Source: Ochromonadaceae sp. CCMP2298 (lineage: Eukaryota > Sar > Synurophyceae > Ochromonadales > Ochromonadaceae). From it: DNA of 10,950 nucleotides. The notes under the pieces are model-generated. The model had not been told where the DNA came from, searched no databases, and was given only the letters and a program-made list of their open reading frames with translations. The DNA lies in NCBI GenBank assembly GCA_026770595.1, contig MU634642.1:1-10950 (forward strand), read 5' to 3'. The translations under genes and the position numbers were made by a program. Positions 1 through 6,516 of the stretch are shown piece after piece. How positions within the stretch are numbered: position 1 is the first letter of the stretch; each line of letters starts with the position of its first letter.

Positions 1-56
1 CCCTCTCCATCTATGTGATCAATGTGTATTAAACCCACACCCACACCCACCCACAG
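1..56 (+). other. 3' end of an intron of the armadillo-like gene
   Basis: This C-rich stretch ends in CCCACCCACAG directly before an open coding frame, which fits a 3' splice site with its pyrimidine tract. It contains AATGTGTATTAAA, which recurs in the next intron (about 238-250), and CCCTCTCCATCT, which recurs in the intron at 1052-1175. The 5' end of the intron and all upstream exons lie outside the window. Confidence 0.65.
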
Positions 57-2334
57 TTTCGTACGCCTATATCACCATGTTCGGCAACATCGCCAACAAC
101 CCCGCCATGCGCTCCAGAGTGCTGGACGACCGCCTGCTGGAGCGATTCGAGGGCATCTGTGAGACCAAGGTGTGTACTTACCCTCCTTCTATACTGTACA
201 CTGTAAATCCGTATTTAACCCTAACCCTCTATACCATAATGTGTATTAAATCCCCACTCCCACCCTTACCCACACCCCCACTAAAGATGTACTCATTGCA
301 TCTGGCAGTAGCCAGGGCCCTCTACTGCCTCTCCTGCAGTGCGGAGAACATCCCCAAGCTGGTGCAGCAGCGCATCGTGCCTATGATCCGCTCCCTAGCG
401 CAGGTACTGAACACCTTATTAATCCCCTAATAACTATCTATTAATCCCCTAATAATTTATTAATATCTATGATCCGCTATCCGCAGACGCAGTACACGGA
501 GAGCCGTGCGGACCTCCTCTCACACCTCATCGCCACATGCTACAACCTCTCCACCGTCGTAGACATCCAGCACAAACTGGTATCCCAGGGCTTCGTAGGT
601 GTGATGCTGACCCTCTGGCCCGACGCGAAGCAGGACAAGGACCTGTGCCTGCTCTCCTACCTTAGCATCTGCCACCTAGCCTGCGGTCGCACCAACACCA
701 CACAAGTACGAGAATAAATGGAGTATTTAAATATGTATTCAACCCTAACCCTCTACACTATAATATGTATTTAACCCTCTCCCAGATGGCGCAGGACGGC
801 TGCACCTCCATCCTCTGCTTCATATCCGAGTACCGAAAAAACCCCAATTTGGGCAACTACAATTTCACAGTGGACGTGCACTACAGGTACACGCTAGTGA
901 CGTCTTTTTAACTTATATATGTACTTTTTTTAACCTCTAGTCATTTTACCCTCAACCTATACCACCTAAACCACCTATCACCTATAGGTGCTCATCAGCG
1001 CTGCGCAACCTTCTCTCCGTGGTGTCCAACCAGAAGGCGATGGTGGACCAGGTACGCTGGTGTCTTTTTAACCCCGTCTTTTTAATCCCCTCTCCATCTG
1101 TCTTTTTAAACCCCACCCAATCCATGTCTTTCTAACCCCCTCTCCACCCACCCATCTGTCTTTTTAACCTCCCAGGGCTGCCTCGCCTCCATCATCGACC
1201 TGGCCAACTTCTCTTCAAAGGACAAAGATAAGGCCTTCAACGGCGACCCGCAGTCCAACTTCACGGGCATCTGGCGCAACTGCGCAGTCAGCCTCACTAG
1301 CCTCACATACAATGTTGAGGTACAACCCTGTCTATTTCTGTTAAACTTCCTCTCTGTATTTATGTCTTTTTAACCTTCTCCCTTCTCATCTCCCTATTGT
1401 ATAGGTGCGCGAGCAGCTGGTGAAGTCAGAGGCCATCAACCTCATCCTAAGAAACGCAGACGAGGACCGCGGGGAGTTCAATCTGAGCCACGGCTTGCTG
1501 CGAGAGCTCGAGGCGGAGAGCTGGCACAACGGGGCGCGCGGCAAGCATAAGGAGGGTCGGTCCAAGATCCTCAAGCCCTCCACTTTGTACACGGAGCTGC
1601 TGCGTGGGGGCACCACTGTGCACCTAGATGTGGTGGTGCAGGACGCGGAGCTGGACAAGTTCTGCGTGCAGGTGCAGTTAGATGAGCCCCAGGCGCACAC
1701 AGACACAGACCTGTCGGACCCCGCGGCTACGGCCCCCGACGAGGCAGCCGAAGCGCGCGACAAGGAGCTGCAGCTGGACGTACTGCAGCCCTACGTAGAC
1801 CTGGATGACGGCTTCTCTTCCCTGGCCTACACGGTGGAGAAGCAGGAGTGCGCGCTGAACACAGACAGTGCTTTCGCCTTGTACCGCGGGGAGGACGGGC
1901 TGGACGAGTTCGAGTCCACCACACTGACTGAAGACATACTTGCAGAACCCTCCGCCGCCCTACCCATACCCAACAACAACCTCCCCGGCCCCCACCTGGA
2001 CGATGGCATGGGCATGGGCATGGGCTCTCCGAGCGAGAAGAGCACACTGCCCCAGATGGGCGCGCTGGGGCAGCTTTTCTTCAACAACGTCAAGACCGTG
2101 TTAGCGGTAATGCCCCCCAAGGAGTCCTCGGACCCCTTCCCGCCCCTCGTCAGCCCCGTCAAAGCGAAGCGGGAGGTTACCAGATCACCATCGGTTGGTA
2201 AGTTGCAGTCGGCCAAGCAGAGTCCCAAGAATGAGCAGTTCAAAGCCATCATCGGCATGATCAAGGAAGCGAAGGAGGGGAAGAGCAGCATGGACGACGT
2301 CATGCACAAGTGGGGCAAAATATCAAAATTTTAG
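57..2334 (+). CDS. Armadillo/HEAT-like repeat protein, 3' part of a multi-exon gene
   Basis: Seven exons can be joined in one frame: 57-169, 287-403, 487-705, 786-886, 988-1051, 1176-1319 and 1405-2334, ending in TAG. Every intron is GT-AG (117, 83, 80, 101, 124 and 85 nt). Junction phases are 0 except the intron at 887-987, which splits an Arg codon. The visible product has 561 residues. Residues 1 to about 290 are helical, Leu/Ala-rich and spaced like armadillo or HEAT repeats, for example LVQQRIVPMIRSLAQ and RCSSALRNLLSVVSNQ, so a protein-binding scaffold is likely. Residues from about 325 are acidic and Pro/Ser-rich with a GMGMGMG run (DNA near 2006-2026), and the last 30 residues form a charged, probably helical tail. 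I do not recognise a named orthologue. The start lies upstream of the window. The Met codon at 77 is internal, because the frame is open back to the splice site at 56/57. The structure is well supported; the function is not. Confidence 0.75.
211..256 (+). repeat. Intron module A, copy 1
   Basis: This segment of the intron 170-286 (GTATTTAACCCTAACCCTCT, then an AT-rich part) matches 735-780 of another intron with only a few substitutions. The AATGTGTATTAAA part also occurs in the partial intron at the left edge. It includes two telomere-like CCCTAA units, too few to be a telomere tract. Confidence 0.7.
418..461 (+). repeat. 22-nt tandem repeat inside an intron
   Basis: ATTAATCCCCTAATAA starts at 418 and again at 440, giving two near-perfect tandem units of about 22 nt that fill much of the 83-nt intron 404-486. 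The repeat carries several TTAAT/CTAAT sequences that could serve as branch points. Confidence 0.75.
735..780 (+). repeat. Intron module A, copy 2
   Basis: This is the second copy of the module at 211-256, starting GTATTCAACCCTAACCCTCT. It makes up more than half of the 80-nt intron 706-785 and reaches almost to the acceptor CTCTCCCAG. Confidence 0.7.
1062..1170 (+). repeat. Intron module B: GTCTTTTTAACC repeats
   Basis: The intron 1052-1175 contains five units of GTCTTTYTAAYCC starting near 1062, 1076, 1100, 1126 and 1158, some followed by CCTCTCCATCT-like sequence. Single copies also occur in the two neighbouring introns, near 902 and 1364. Each unit combines a T-run with TAAC, so each could act as a branch point with polypyrimidine tract. 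Confidence 0.75.
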
Positions 2335-2361
2335 ATTGTAAATACAGAGTATTAAACAAGT

Positions 2362-2369
2362 TACCGGTA
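2362..2369. promoter_or_regulatory. TACCGGTA palindrome, copy 1
   Basis: This perfect 8-nt palindrome sits in TTACCGGTATCG just after the armadillo-like gene. A second copy lies 125 bp downstream in the same spacer, with a nearby GGTATCGG. A paired binding site before the 2740 gene is possible, but nothing confirms it. Confidence 0.25.
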
Positions 2370-2486
2370 TCGATCACACTGTTCCCCCCTTTCTATTTTG
2401 TGAATAATGGGGGGGGAGTTGGGCTATTATTGAAAGGGGATGAAATGGGAGGGGGGGAGGATTTTTGAATAGTCTGTGGTTTTACC

Positions 2487-2494
2487 TACCGGTA
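2487..2494. promoter_or_regulatory. TACCGGTA palindrome, copy 2
   Basis: This is the second copy, in CTACCGGTAAGGTATCGG, about 245 bp upstream of the ATG at 2740. It overlaps the GTAAGG that could be the donor of a 5'-UTR intron. Confidence 0.25.
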
Positions 2495-2605
2495 AGGTAT
2501 CGGTTTTGGTAGAATTCGTGATTTTTTTGGTCCCCTTCCTTGGATTTTCCTGCTGTTGTTCAGCAAGTCGGGGAGGGGAGCAGAGGAGGAGTGAACTCGA
2601 GGCAG

Positions 2606-2644
2606 ATGATGCCTGCAGCGAAGAGAATCACTCATCTTTGCTGA
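2606..2644 (+). other. Short upstream ORF in the leader
   Basis: Two adjacent ATGs (2606 and 2609) open a 12-codon frame ending in TGA at 2642-2644, 95 nt before the main ATG at 2740 and in a different frame. If transcription starts upstream of 2606 this would be a uORF able to lower translation of the main gene. The transcription start is unknown. Confidence 0.3.
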
Positions 2645-2739
2645 GTAGAGTCAGCGAGGCGGCGCGCATCGGAGCGGCGGTCGAGGCTTGTGAGGCTGCC
2701 TGGTCTTGGGCGCAATCCGCAATCGCGCACCACACAAAC

Positions 2740-3531
2740 ATGCCGAAGGGAAAGAAGCTCTCCAAGGGCGTGAAGTCAACTATTCTTCGGTACTGCCTGC
2801 TCGTCTACTACGGTTACAAGGACGCTTACCTTGTTGACTGTTGCAGCCTCGAGGTGGACGAGACCGTAGCGTTCATAGCGAGCATCGAGTGCGAGTTCAA
2901 GCTCCAGAAGTCAGTACTGGCCGCTCTACCCCTTGGGAGCGATGTTTTCATAATCAATACTTCGATATTCAAGCATAAAGTTGAAACCAGCAACGATATC
3001 ATCAACCGCACAAGCGTGGTGGACGTTACAGCGAGCGGTTACAGTCTGTGCTCCAGAGAGGATGCTGCGCAGTATTTGGGTGCACTAGGTCGTTCAATGG
3101 ACAGGTGTCATGCAGTTCAAACGGGGAATATCGTTCATTTATCTCTATCTCATGAGTTTGAAGCATTAGTTGGACCGGTATTATTAGCAGGATGGCTGCT
3201 CGGATATCCGAGTATCTACAGATCCATTGCTATTCCCAGCGCCAATGAAGACAGAACGGGCAACAGCTCTAGCTTGTCTATGGTCAATCTGATTAAGGTA
3301 TTCATCGTGGCTGATATAGTGGTGCAGGGCGAGTCCCTGCTGGAGACAGAGCTGCTGAGCTTGTCAGTCCCCCAGTCTCTTTTAGAGCAGCATGACTTCG
3401 AAGGCAGTTTCCGCAGCGCAGTCAGTGGAATCATGGGCCGCTTATTAGCGCAGTCGGCCAACCCGCACATTCTTGCGAGCAACATCCTCTTGAAGGAGGA
3501 GTTGGTTATGGTTTCGTCTATTGTTTTATAG
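2740..3531 (+). CDS. Conserved uncharacterised protein, possibly C1orf74/UPF0739-like
   Basis: This is an intronless frame of 263 residues. The start at 2740 (MPKGKKLSKG) is the first in-frame ATG and has A at -3. The open frame reaches back to 2476, but only through a GTG, which is not a credible eukaryotic start. The N-terminus is lysine-rich, followed by a stretch with alternating hydrophobic residues (YCLLVYYGYKDAYLVDCCSL) that suggests beta strands. A hydrophobic segment near residues 145-160 contains LLAGWLLGYPSIY. Its length and this LLGYP-(V/S)-(V/I)Y-like element recall the C1orf74/UPF0739 (DUF4504) family, which has no known function; this is recognition from memory and is tentative. 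No catalytic motif or signal peptide is evident. The codon use is less C-ending than in the ribosomal protein gene, consistent with modest expression. Confidence 0.75.
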   Translation: MPKGKKLSKGVKSTILRYCLLVYYGYKDAYLVDCCSLEVDETVAFIASIECEFKLQKSVLAALPLGSDVFIINTSIFKHKVETSNDIINRTSVVDVTASGYSLCSREDAAQYLGALGRSMDRCHAVQTGNIVHLSLSHEFEALVGPVLLAGWLLGYPSIYRSIAIPSANEDRTGNSSSLSMVNLIKVFIVADIVVQGESLLETELLSLSVPQSLLEQHDFEGSFRSAVSGIMGRLLAQSANPHILASNILLKEELVMVSSIVL

Positions 3532-3566
3532 TTGCATGCGCGTGTTTCATTTATTACTGTCCTTTT

Positions 3567-3764
3567 TTAAATTAGCGTGACATAACCAACTTCAACTGTA
3601 CCGCACATGCATGGGTAATGAATTTCAAAATCTTTTAAGCAGAGGCCATCGTAAGCCAGGTGGGTCGTTGGTGCAATCTTGGCTAGCCTAGCCTCATCCA
3701 TGCCAAGGGAGCAGCTCAGGCCTCCCAAGTAGACCGTTTCAGGTTTCAGTAACTTACAAGCCTT
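3567..3764 (-). pseudogene. Orphan C-terminal exon resembling a metallo-beta-lactamase-fold hydrolase
   Basis: On the minus strand a 65-codon open frame runs from 3764 to a TAA at 3567-3569. It follows a convincing splice-acceptor sequence, AACTTTTCGTAG, whose TAG is an in-frame stop just outside the putative exon. The residues include LLKPETVYLGGLS, then an Asp/Glu/Ala helix, then PTTHLAYDGL. That order (LKPK-x-hydrophobic-x-G-M/L-S/T, helix, L-A-H/Y-D-G-L) resembles the C-terminal end of PhnP-like metallo-beta-lactamase-fold hydrolases. No upstream exon with the family's HxHxDH metal site is seen between 3765 and the EF-hand gene at 4104, so this looks like a gene remnant. It could also be a last exon with distant partners. 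The stop lies 35 nt from the convergent stop at 3531. The coding nature is moderately supported and the family assignment weaker. Confidence 0.45.
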
Positions 3765-3784
3765 CTACGAAAAGTTGGGAAGTT

Positions 3785-3796
3785 TTAACCCTTTCC
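3785..3796 (+). promoter_or_regulatory. TTAACCCTTTCC box upstream of the EF-hand gene, copy 1
   Basis: TTAACCCTTTCC followed by AGATTTT lies 319 bp before the ATG at 4104. The same box with CGATTTT after it occurs at 6255 in the PGK-RPL3 promoter region. A shared promoter element is inferred. Confidence 0.45.
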
Positions 3797-3846
3797 AGAT
3801 TTTGTATCAATATTCCACTCATTTAGGCGCTTTTAGATGTGATTTA

Positions 3847-3860
3847 TTAACCCTTTCCCC
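3847..3860 (+). promoter_or_regulatory. TTAACCCTTTCC box copy 2, with a nearby TATA-like sequence
   Basis: TTAACCCTTTCCCC is followed directly by ATATATGG (3861-3868), a possible TATA element. No other ATG occurs between this point and the start codon at 4104, which fits a start of transcription just downstream and a leader of about 200 nt. Confidence 0.45.
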
Positions 3861-4103
3861 ATATATGGCGAAACTTTTTTGCTTCTGAGCGGTTTGGTTT
3901 CCCGGAAATCTTGAAATCCCTCGACCTGCTGTTGGTGTTGTTCCTTCGGGCGAGCTACAGGAGCTGGCAGTTCCAGGAGTTCGCAGCAGACACTCGTGCA
4001 ATCAATCGTGTCCGCATTCTGGAATCCTTGGAATCTGACCGCGGCGAAGGGGAGAGATAGCTGCGCTACCTGCTGTCCACCTGCTGGGATCCGTCATAGC
4101 ACC

Positions 4104-4679
4104 ATGTTCTCCGTATTCTCTGTACTCACTCCCATGCTGTCCTTTTTCGAGCCCAAGACGGACATTTCCGAGGAGAAGCTGGAGGAGTACAAAATGCTGT
4201 CTCAGTTCAAGCCGAAGGAGATCATTCGACTGCGCAAAGTCTTTCTTGCCGTTACTGACGGGAAAGAGGAGATGACGAAGGAGCTGTTTGTGGATATGAA
4301 GGGGATTGCGCTGAACCCCCTGAAGGACCGATTATGTGTGTGCTTTGGGTTCAACGAACATGTGAATGTGCTGGACTTTCAAGCATTTCTAATCGGCCTG
4401 TCGGTCTTCAATTCGTCTGGGAAGCGAGAGGCGAAGCTGAAGATGGCCTTCAAGATCCAAGATTTCGACGGAGACGGGTTTATCTCCAAGCAAGATCTCA
4501 TTGAATACCTGAGGAGAATCACCGGCAGCACGCTGGGCGAGGAGGAAATTGAGGAGGTGGCTGCTGAAGTCTTCAGGGAGACGAGCAGCGATCCTCTGCT
4601 GAAGGTTATCTCGTTCGCTGACTTCCAGCGGGTCGTAGCTCCCTCCGACTTCCAGGCCAAGCTCATGCTGCCCATATGA
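4104..4679 (+). CDS. Calcineurin-B-like EF-hand calcium-binding protein
   Basis: This intronless frame gives 191 residues and ends in TGA. ATG 4104 is in a strong CACCATG context and is the first in-frame ATG; the frame upstream opens only from a GTG at 3996. The region from about residue 30 follows the calcineurin B/CHP/CIB pattern of four EF-hand positions, with LSQFKPKEIIRLRKVF at the start and KLKMAFKIQDFDGDGFIS in the middle. Only the third loop is complete: D120-F-D122-G-D124-G-F-I-S-K-Q-D131. Position 12 is Asp instead of the usual Glu, which normally lowers calcium affinity or favours magnesium. The first, second and fourth loops lack key acidic residues. Calcineurin B is the regulatory subunit of a calcium-dependent phosphatase, but this protein may instead belong to a CIB- or CHP-like group. 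It starts MFSVFS and lacks the Gly2 needed for N-myristoylation; the hydrophobic N-terminus is unusual. Two TTAACCCTTTCC boxes lie upstream. Confidence 0.8.
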   Translation: MFSVFSVLTPMLSFFEPKTDISEEKLEEYKMLSQFKPKEIIRLRKVFLAVTDGKEEMTKELFVDMKGIALNPLKDRLCVCFGFNEHVNVLDFQAFLIGLSVFNSSGKREAKLKMAFKIQDFDGDGFISKQDLIEYLRRITGSTLGEEEIEEVAAEVFRETSSDPLLKVISFADFQRVVAPSDFQAKLMLPI

Positions 4680-4831
4680 ACACGAAGACCTCACCCTAAG
4701 TATCACCAAAATCTAACTTTTGTACATATTCAATGCAGAAATTGTAGAGAACTCAAAAACAACCGGAATGTACACTTTGCTTTCTTAACATGTTCAAAAA
4801 TGCCTATTGGTGGGAGTCATTCCTCAAACAT

Positions 4832-6109
4832 TTAGGCGTTATCCAGGGATGCCACGCCGGGAAGGACCTTGCCCTCGAGCATCTCGAGAGAGGCACCGCC
4901 GCCGGTAGAGATGTGGGACATCTGGTCCACAAGCTTGGCAGCGTTCACGGCAGCCACGGAGTCGCCACCTCCGATGATGGTGATGCCGCCGTTCTTGGTG
5001 ACCTCGGCCAGAGTGTGGGCAACGCCGAAGGTGCCCTGGGAAAACTTCTCGAACTCGAAAACGCCCATGGGGCCGTTCCACACGACGGTGTTGCACTCCA
5101 GCAGCTCCTTCTTGAAGGTAGCGAGGGACTCGGACCCGATGTCGAGGCCCATCCAGCCCTCAGGCATCTCCTTCACAGACACGTTTTTGGAATTGGCGTC
5201 GGCCTTGAATTCGTCCGCCACGATCACATCCGTGGGGAGATAGAACTTGACGCCCTTGGCCTTCGCCTTCTCCATTAGGCTCTTGGCCATGGGGATGAAC
5301 TCCTCCTCCACCATGGAGTTGCCCACATTCAGGCCCATGGCGCGGTAGAAGGTGAAGATCATGCCACCGCCCACGAAGATCTTATCACACTTCTCAATCA
5401 GAGACTCAATAACGGGGATCTTCGTGGACACCTTGGCGCCTCCGACGACGGCAGCGAAGGGGCGCTTGGGGGTGTCCACGGCGCCCTGCAGGAACACGAG
5501 CTCCTTCTCCAGCAGGAAGCCAGCCACCTTGTGGTCCACAAACTTGCAAACACCCTCCGTGGAAGCATGCGCACGGTGAGCAGTGCCGAAGGCGTCGTTG
5601 ACGAAAATGGTGGCGTTCTTTGCAAGCTTCTCAGCAAACCCCGGGTCGTTCTTCTCCTCCTCCTTGTAGAAGCGCGCGTTCTCGAGCATAAGGACCTCGC
5701 CGCCCTGCAGCTTGGCCACAGCAGAGTCCACATCGGCACCGATGCAGTCACCGACAGTGTGGACAGGCATCTTGATAAGCTCAGCCAGTCTCTTCGCCAT
5801 GGGGGCCATTCTCATCTTGTCGTTGACTTGTCCTTTGGGTCTGCCGCAGTGGGATGCCAGCATGACCTTGGCGCCTGCCTTGGTCAGGAAATTAATGGTC
5901 GGCAAAGCCTCGCGAATTCTGGTATCATCGGTGATCACAGATGCATCCGTCTTGGAGAGAGGCACGTTGAAATCGACGCGGACCAGCACCTTGGCATCCT
6001 TCAGCAGCCCGGGCTTCTCCTTGGCCAGCTGCTCGATGGTCTTCTTGTAGGCTCTCACGGCCAGCAGGCTGCCTGCGTTTGAGACCTTTCTGAAGCTTGC
6101 TCTGAACAT
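4832..6109 (-). CDS. PGK: Phosphoglycerate kinase with a probable mitochondrial targeting N-terminus
   Basis: The enzyme converts 1,3-bisphosphoglycerate and ADP to 3-phosphoglycerate and ATP, and the reverse. The intronless frame gives 425 residues and ends in TAA. Family motifs are in order: RVDFNVPL (44-51), HCGRPKG (87-93), GGAKVSTK (223-230), the nucleotide-site GGGDS (380-384) and STGGGASLE (401-409). The length suits a complete enzyme plus about 20 extra residues. Those residues ([20 protein letters not shown]) are rich in Arg, Ser and Ala without acidic residues, as in mitochondrial presequences. [14 protein letters not shown] recalls cyanobacterial and plastid PGKs. The start at 6109 has ACCATG context; the frame continues upstream to 6187 but only to a TTG, through a (ATCCAC)n tract, so a longer protein is unlikely. 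Some stramenopiles run the lower half of glycolysis in mitochondria, which would suit this form; a plastid or cytosolic location is not excluded. The gene converges on the EF-hand gene and diverges from RPL3. Confidence 0.95.
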   Translation of the reverse strand: MFRASFRKVSNAGSLLAVRAYKKTIEQLAKEKPGLLKDAKVLVRVDFNVPLSKTDASVITDDTRIREALPTINFLTKAGAKVMLASHCGRPKGQVNDKMRMAPMAKRLAELIKMPVHTVGDCIGADVDSAVAKLQGGEVLMLENARFYKEEEKNDPGFAEKLAKNATIFVNDAFGTAHRAHASTEGVCKFVDHKVAGFLLEKELVFLQGAVDTPKRPFAAVVGGAKVSTKIPVIESLIEKCDKIFVGGGMIFTFYRAMGLNVGNSMVEEEFIPMAKSLMEKAKAKGVKFYLPTDVIVADEFKADANSKNVSVKEMPEGWMGLDIGSESLATFKKELLECNTVVWNGPMGVFEFEKFSQGTFGVAHTLAEVTKNGGITIIGGGDSVAAVNAAKLVDQMSHISTGGGASLEMLEGKVLPGVASLDNA

Positions 6110-6117
6110 GGTGAAGG

Positions 6118-6143
6118 GTGGATGTGGATGTGGATGTGGATGG
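6118..6143 (+). repeat. (GTGGAT)4 repeat in the PGK leader
   Basis: Four copies of GTGGAT lie 9 to 34 nt upstream of the PGK start codon. On the PGK sense strand this is an unstructured ATCCAC tract. Confidence 0.8.
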
Positions 6144-6254
6144 ATCCCTGATTTGACCACAATAGGAATTTCTATGTTGCCTTGCAAGCAAAAAACAAGT
6201 GACGTTTCACCAAGGGGGGTTTGAAAAGGACCTCACTGGTTTTTGGCCTCAGAA

Positions 6255-6267
6255 TTAACCCTTTCCC
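6255..6267 (+). promoter_or_regulatory. TTAACCCTTTCCC box, copy 3
   Basis: TTAACCCTTTCCC followed by GATTTT lies 146 bp upstream of the PGK ATG and about 250 bp upstream of the RPL3 ATG. It matches the box at 3785 over 18 of 19 positions when the flanking GATTTT is included. Confidence 0.5.
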
Positions 6268-6299
6268 GATTTTCTCGCCACCACCAAATCGTGTGAAGT

Positions 6300-6312
6300 C
6301 TAACCCTTTCCC
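6300..6312 (+). promoter_or_regulatory. CTAACCCTTTCCC box, copy 4
   Basis: This lies 45 bp after copy 3 in the same orientation, differs from it only at the first base, and is about 205 bp before the RPL3 start. The paired arrangement repeats that seen before the EF-hand gene, where the two boxes are 62 bp apart. Confidence 0.5.
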
Positions 6313-6516
6313 AAATGACTGTACCACCGAACTGGCGTCTTGGCAGATATTTACAATTGAAACCGACGCATGTCTCTTTGGTCAAGGGGGTATGCGGCTG
6401 TGATTGGCCCTGTGGCTCCACAAAAAGGCTCGCACAAAAGGCAGGCAAACACACCCACACAGTGATCTTTGAACGAGCTTTCATAATCGTACTCCTTGAA
6501 CTGAGTATTGATCGCC

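Larger units (their letters stand above)
2335..2739 (+). other. G-rich spacer and probable 5' leader
   Basis: No gene is seen in this 405-bp stretch. The start holds the probable 3' UTR of the armadillo-like gene. G-runs follow (eight Gs near 2409-2416, seven near 2451-2457). The frame of the next gene is open upstream to about 2476 but has no ATG before 2740. A possible 5'-UTR intron runs from 2492 (GTAAGG) to 2563 (pyrimidine-rich, ending TTGTTCAG, 72 nt). Against it, the donor differs from the GTAC type seen elsewhere in the window and no TAAC branch site is visible. I rate that intron at about 0.3. Confidence 0.5.
6110..6516. promoter_or_regulatory. Divergent PGK-RPL3 promoter region
   Basis: This 407-bp spacer separates the PGK start (minus strand) from the RPL3 start (plus strand) and must hold both promoters unless they lie inside genes. 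No coding frame is convincing here. It contains two TTAACCCTTTCCC-like boxes and, next to PGK, a hexamer repeat. I see no clear TATA box for either gene. Confidence 0.6.

Noticed and set aside
214-230. Telomere-like AACCCTAACCCT
   Set aside because: Only two units, here and near 740, both inside introns as part of module A. This is not an internal telomere tract.
1827-2318. A 163-codon minus-strand open frame opposite the last armadillo-gene exon
   Set aside because: It has no recognisable domain. The plus-strand frame joins cleanly to six upstream exons.
2476-2739. 88-residue N-terminal extension of the uncharacterised protein, with a hydrophobic segment like a signal anchor
   Set aside because: The only start is GTG; no ATG exists in frame before 2740, and part of the segment may be a leader intron.
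3819-4001. Minus-strand 60-codon open frame upstream of the orphan hydrolase exon
   Set aside because: It was examined as a missing upstream exon, but its Ser/Thr/Gly-rich product shows no metal-binding motif and its frame and edges do not join well to 3764.
3996-4103. N-terminal extension of the EF-hand protein
   Set aside because: It opens from GTG, whereas ATG 4104 has the CACCATG context and aligns better with the family length.
5531-6082. A 183-codon plus-strand open frame opposite PGK
   Set aside because: It mirrors the PGK reading frame and is rich in His, Leu and Gln as expected from antisense of biased codons; PGK motifs on the other strand are decisive.
6110-6187. N-terminal extension of PGK with a His-Pro repeat
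   Set aside because: It would need a TTG start. The repeat is a (ATCCAC)n leader tract, and ATG 6109 has a strong context followed by a good targeting sequence.
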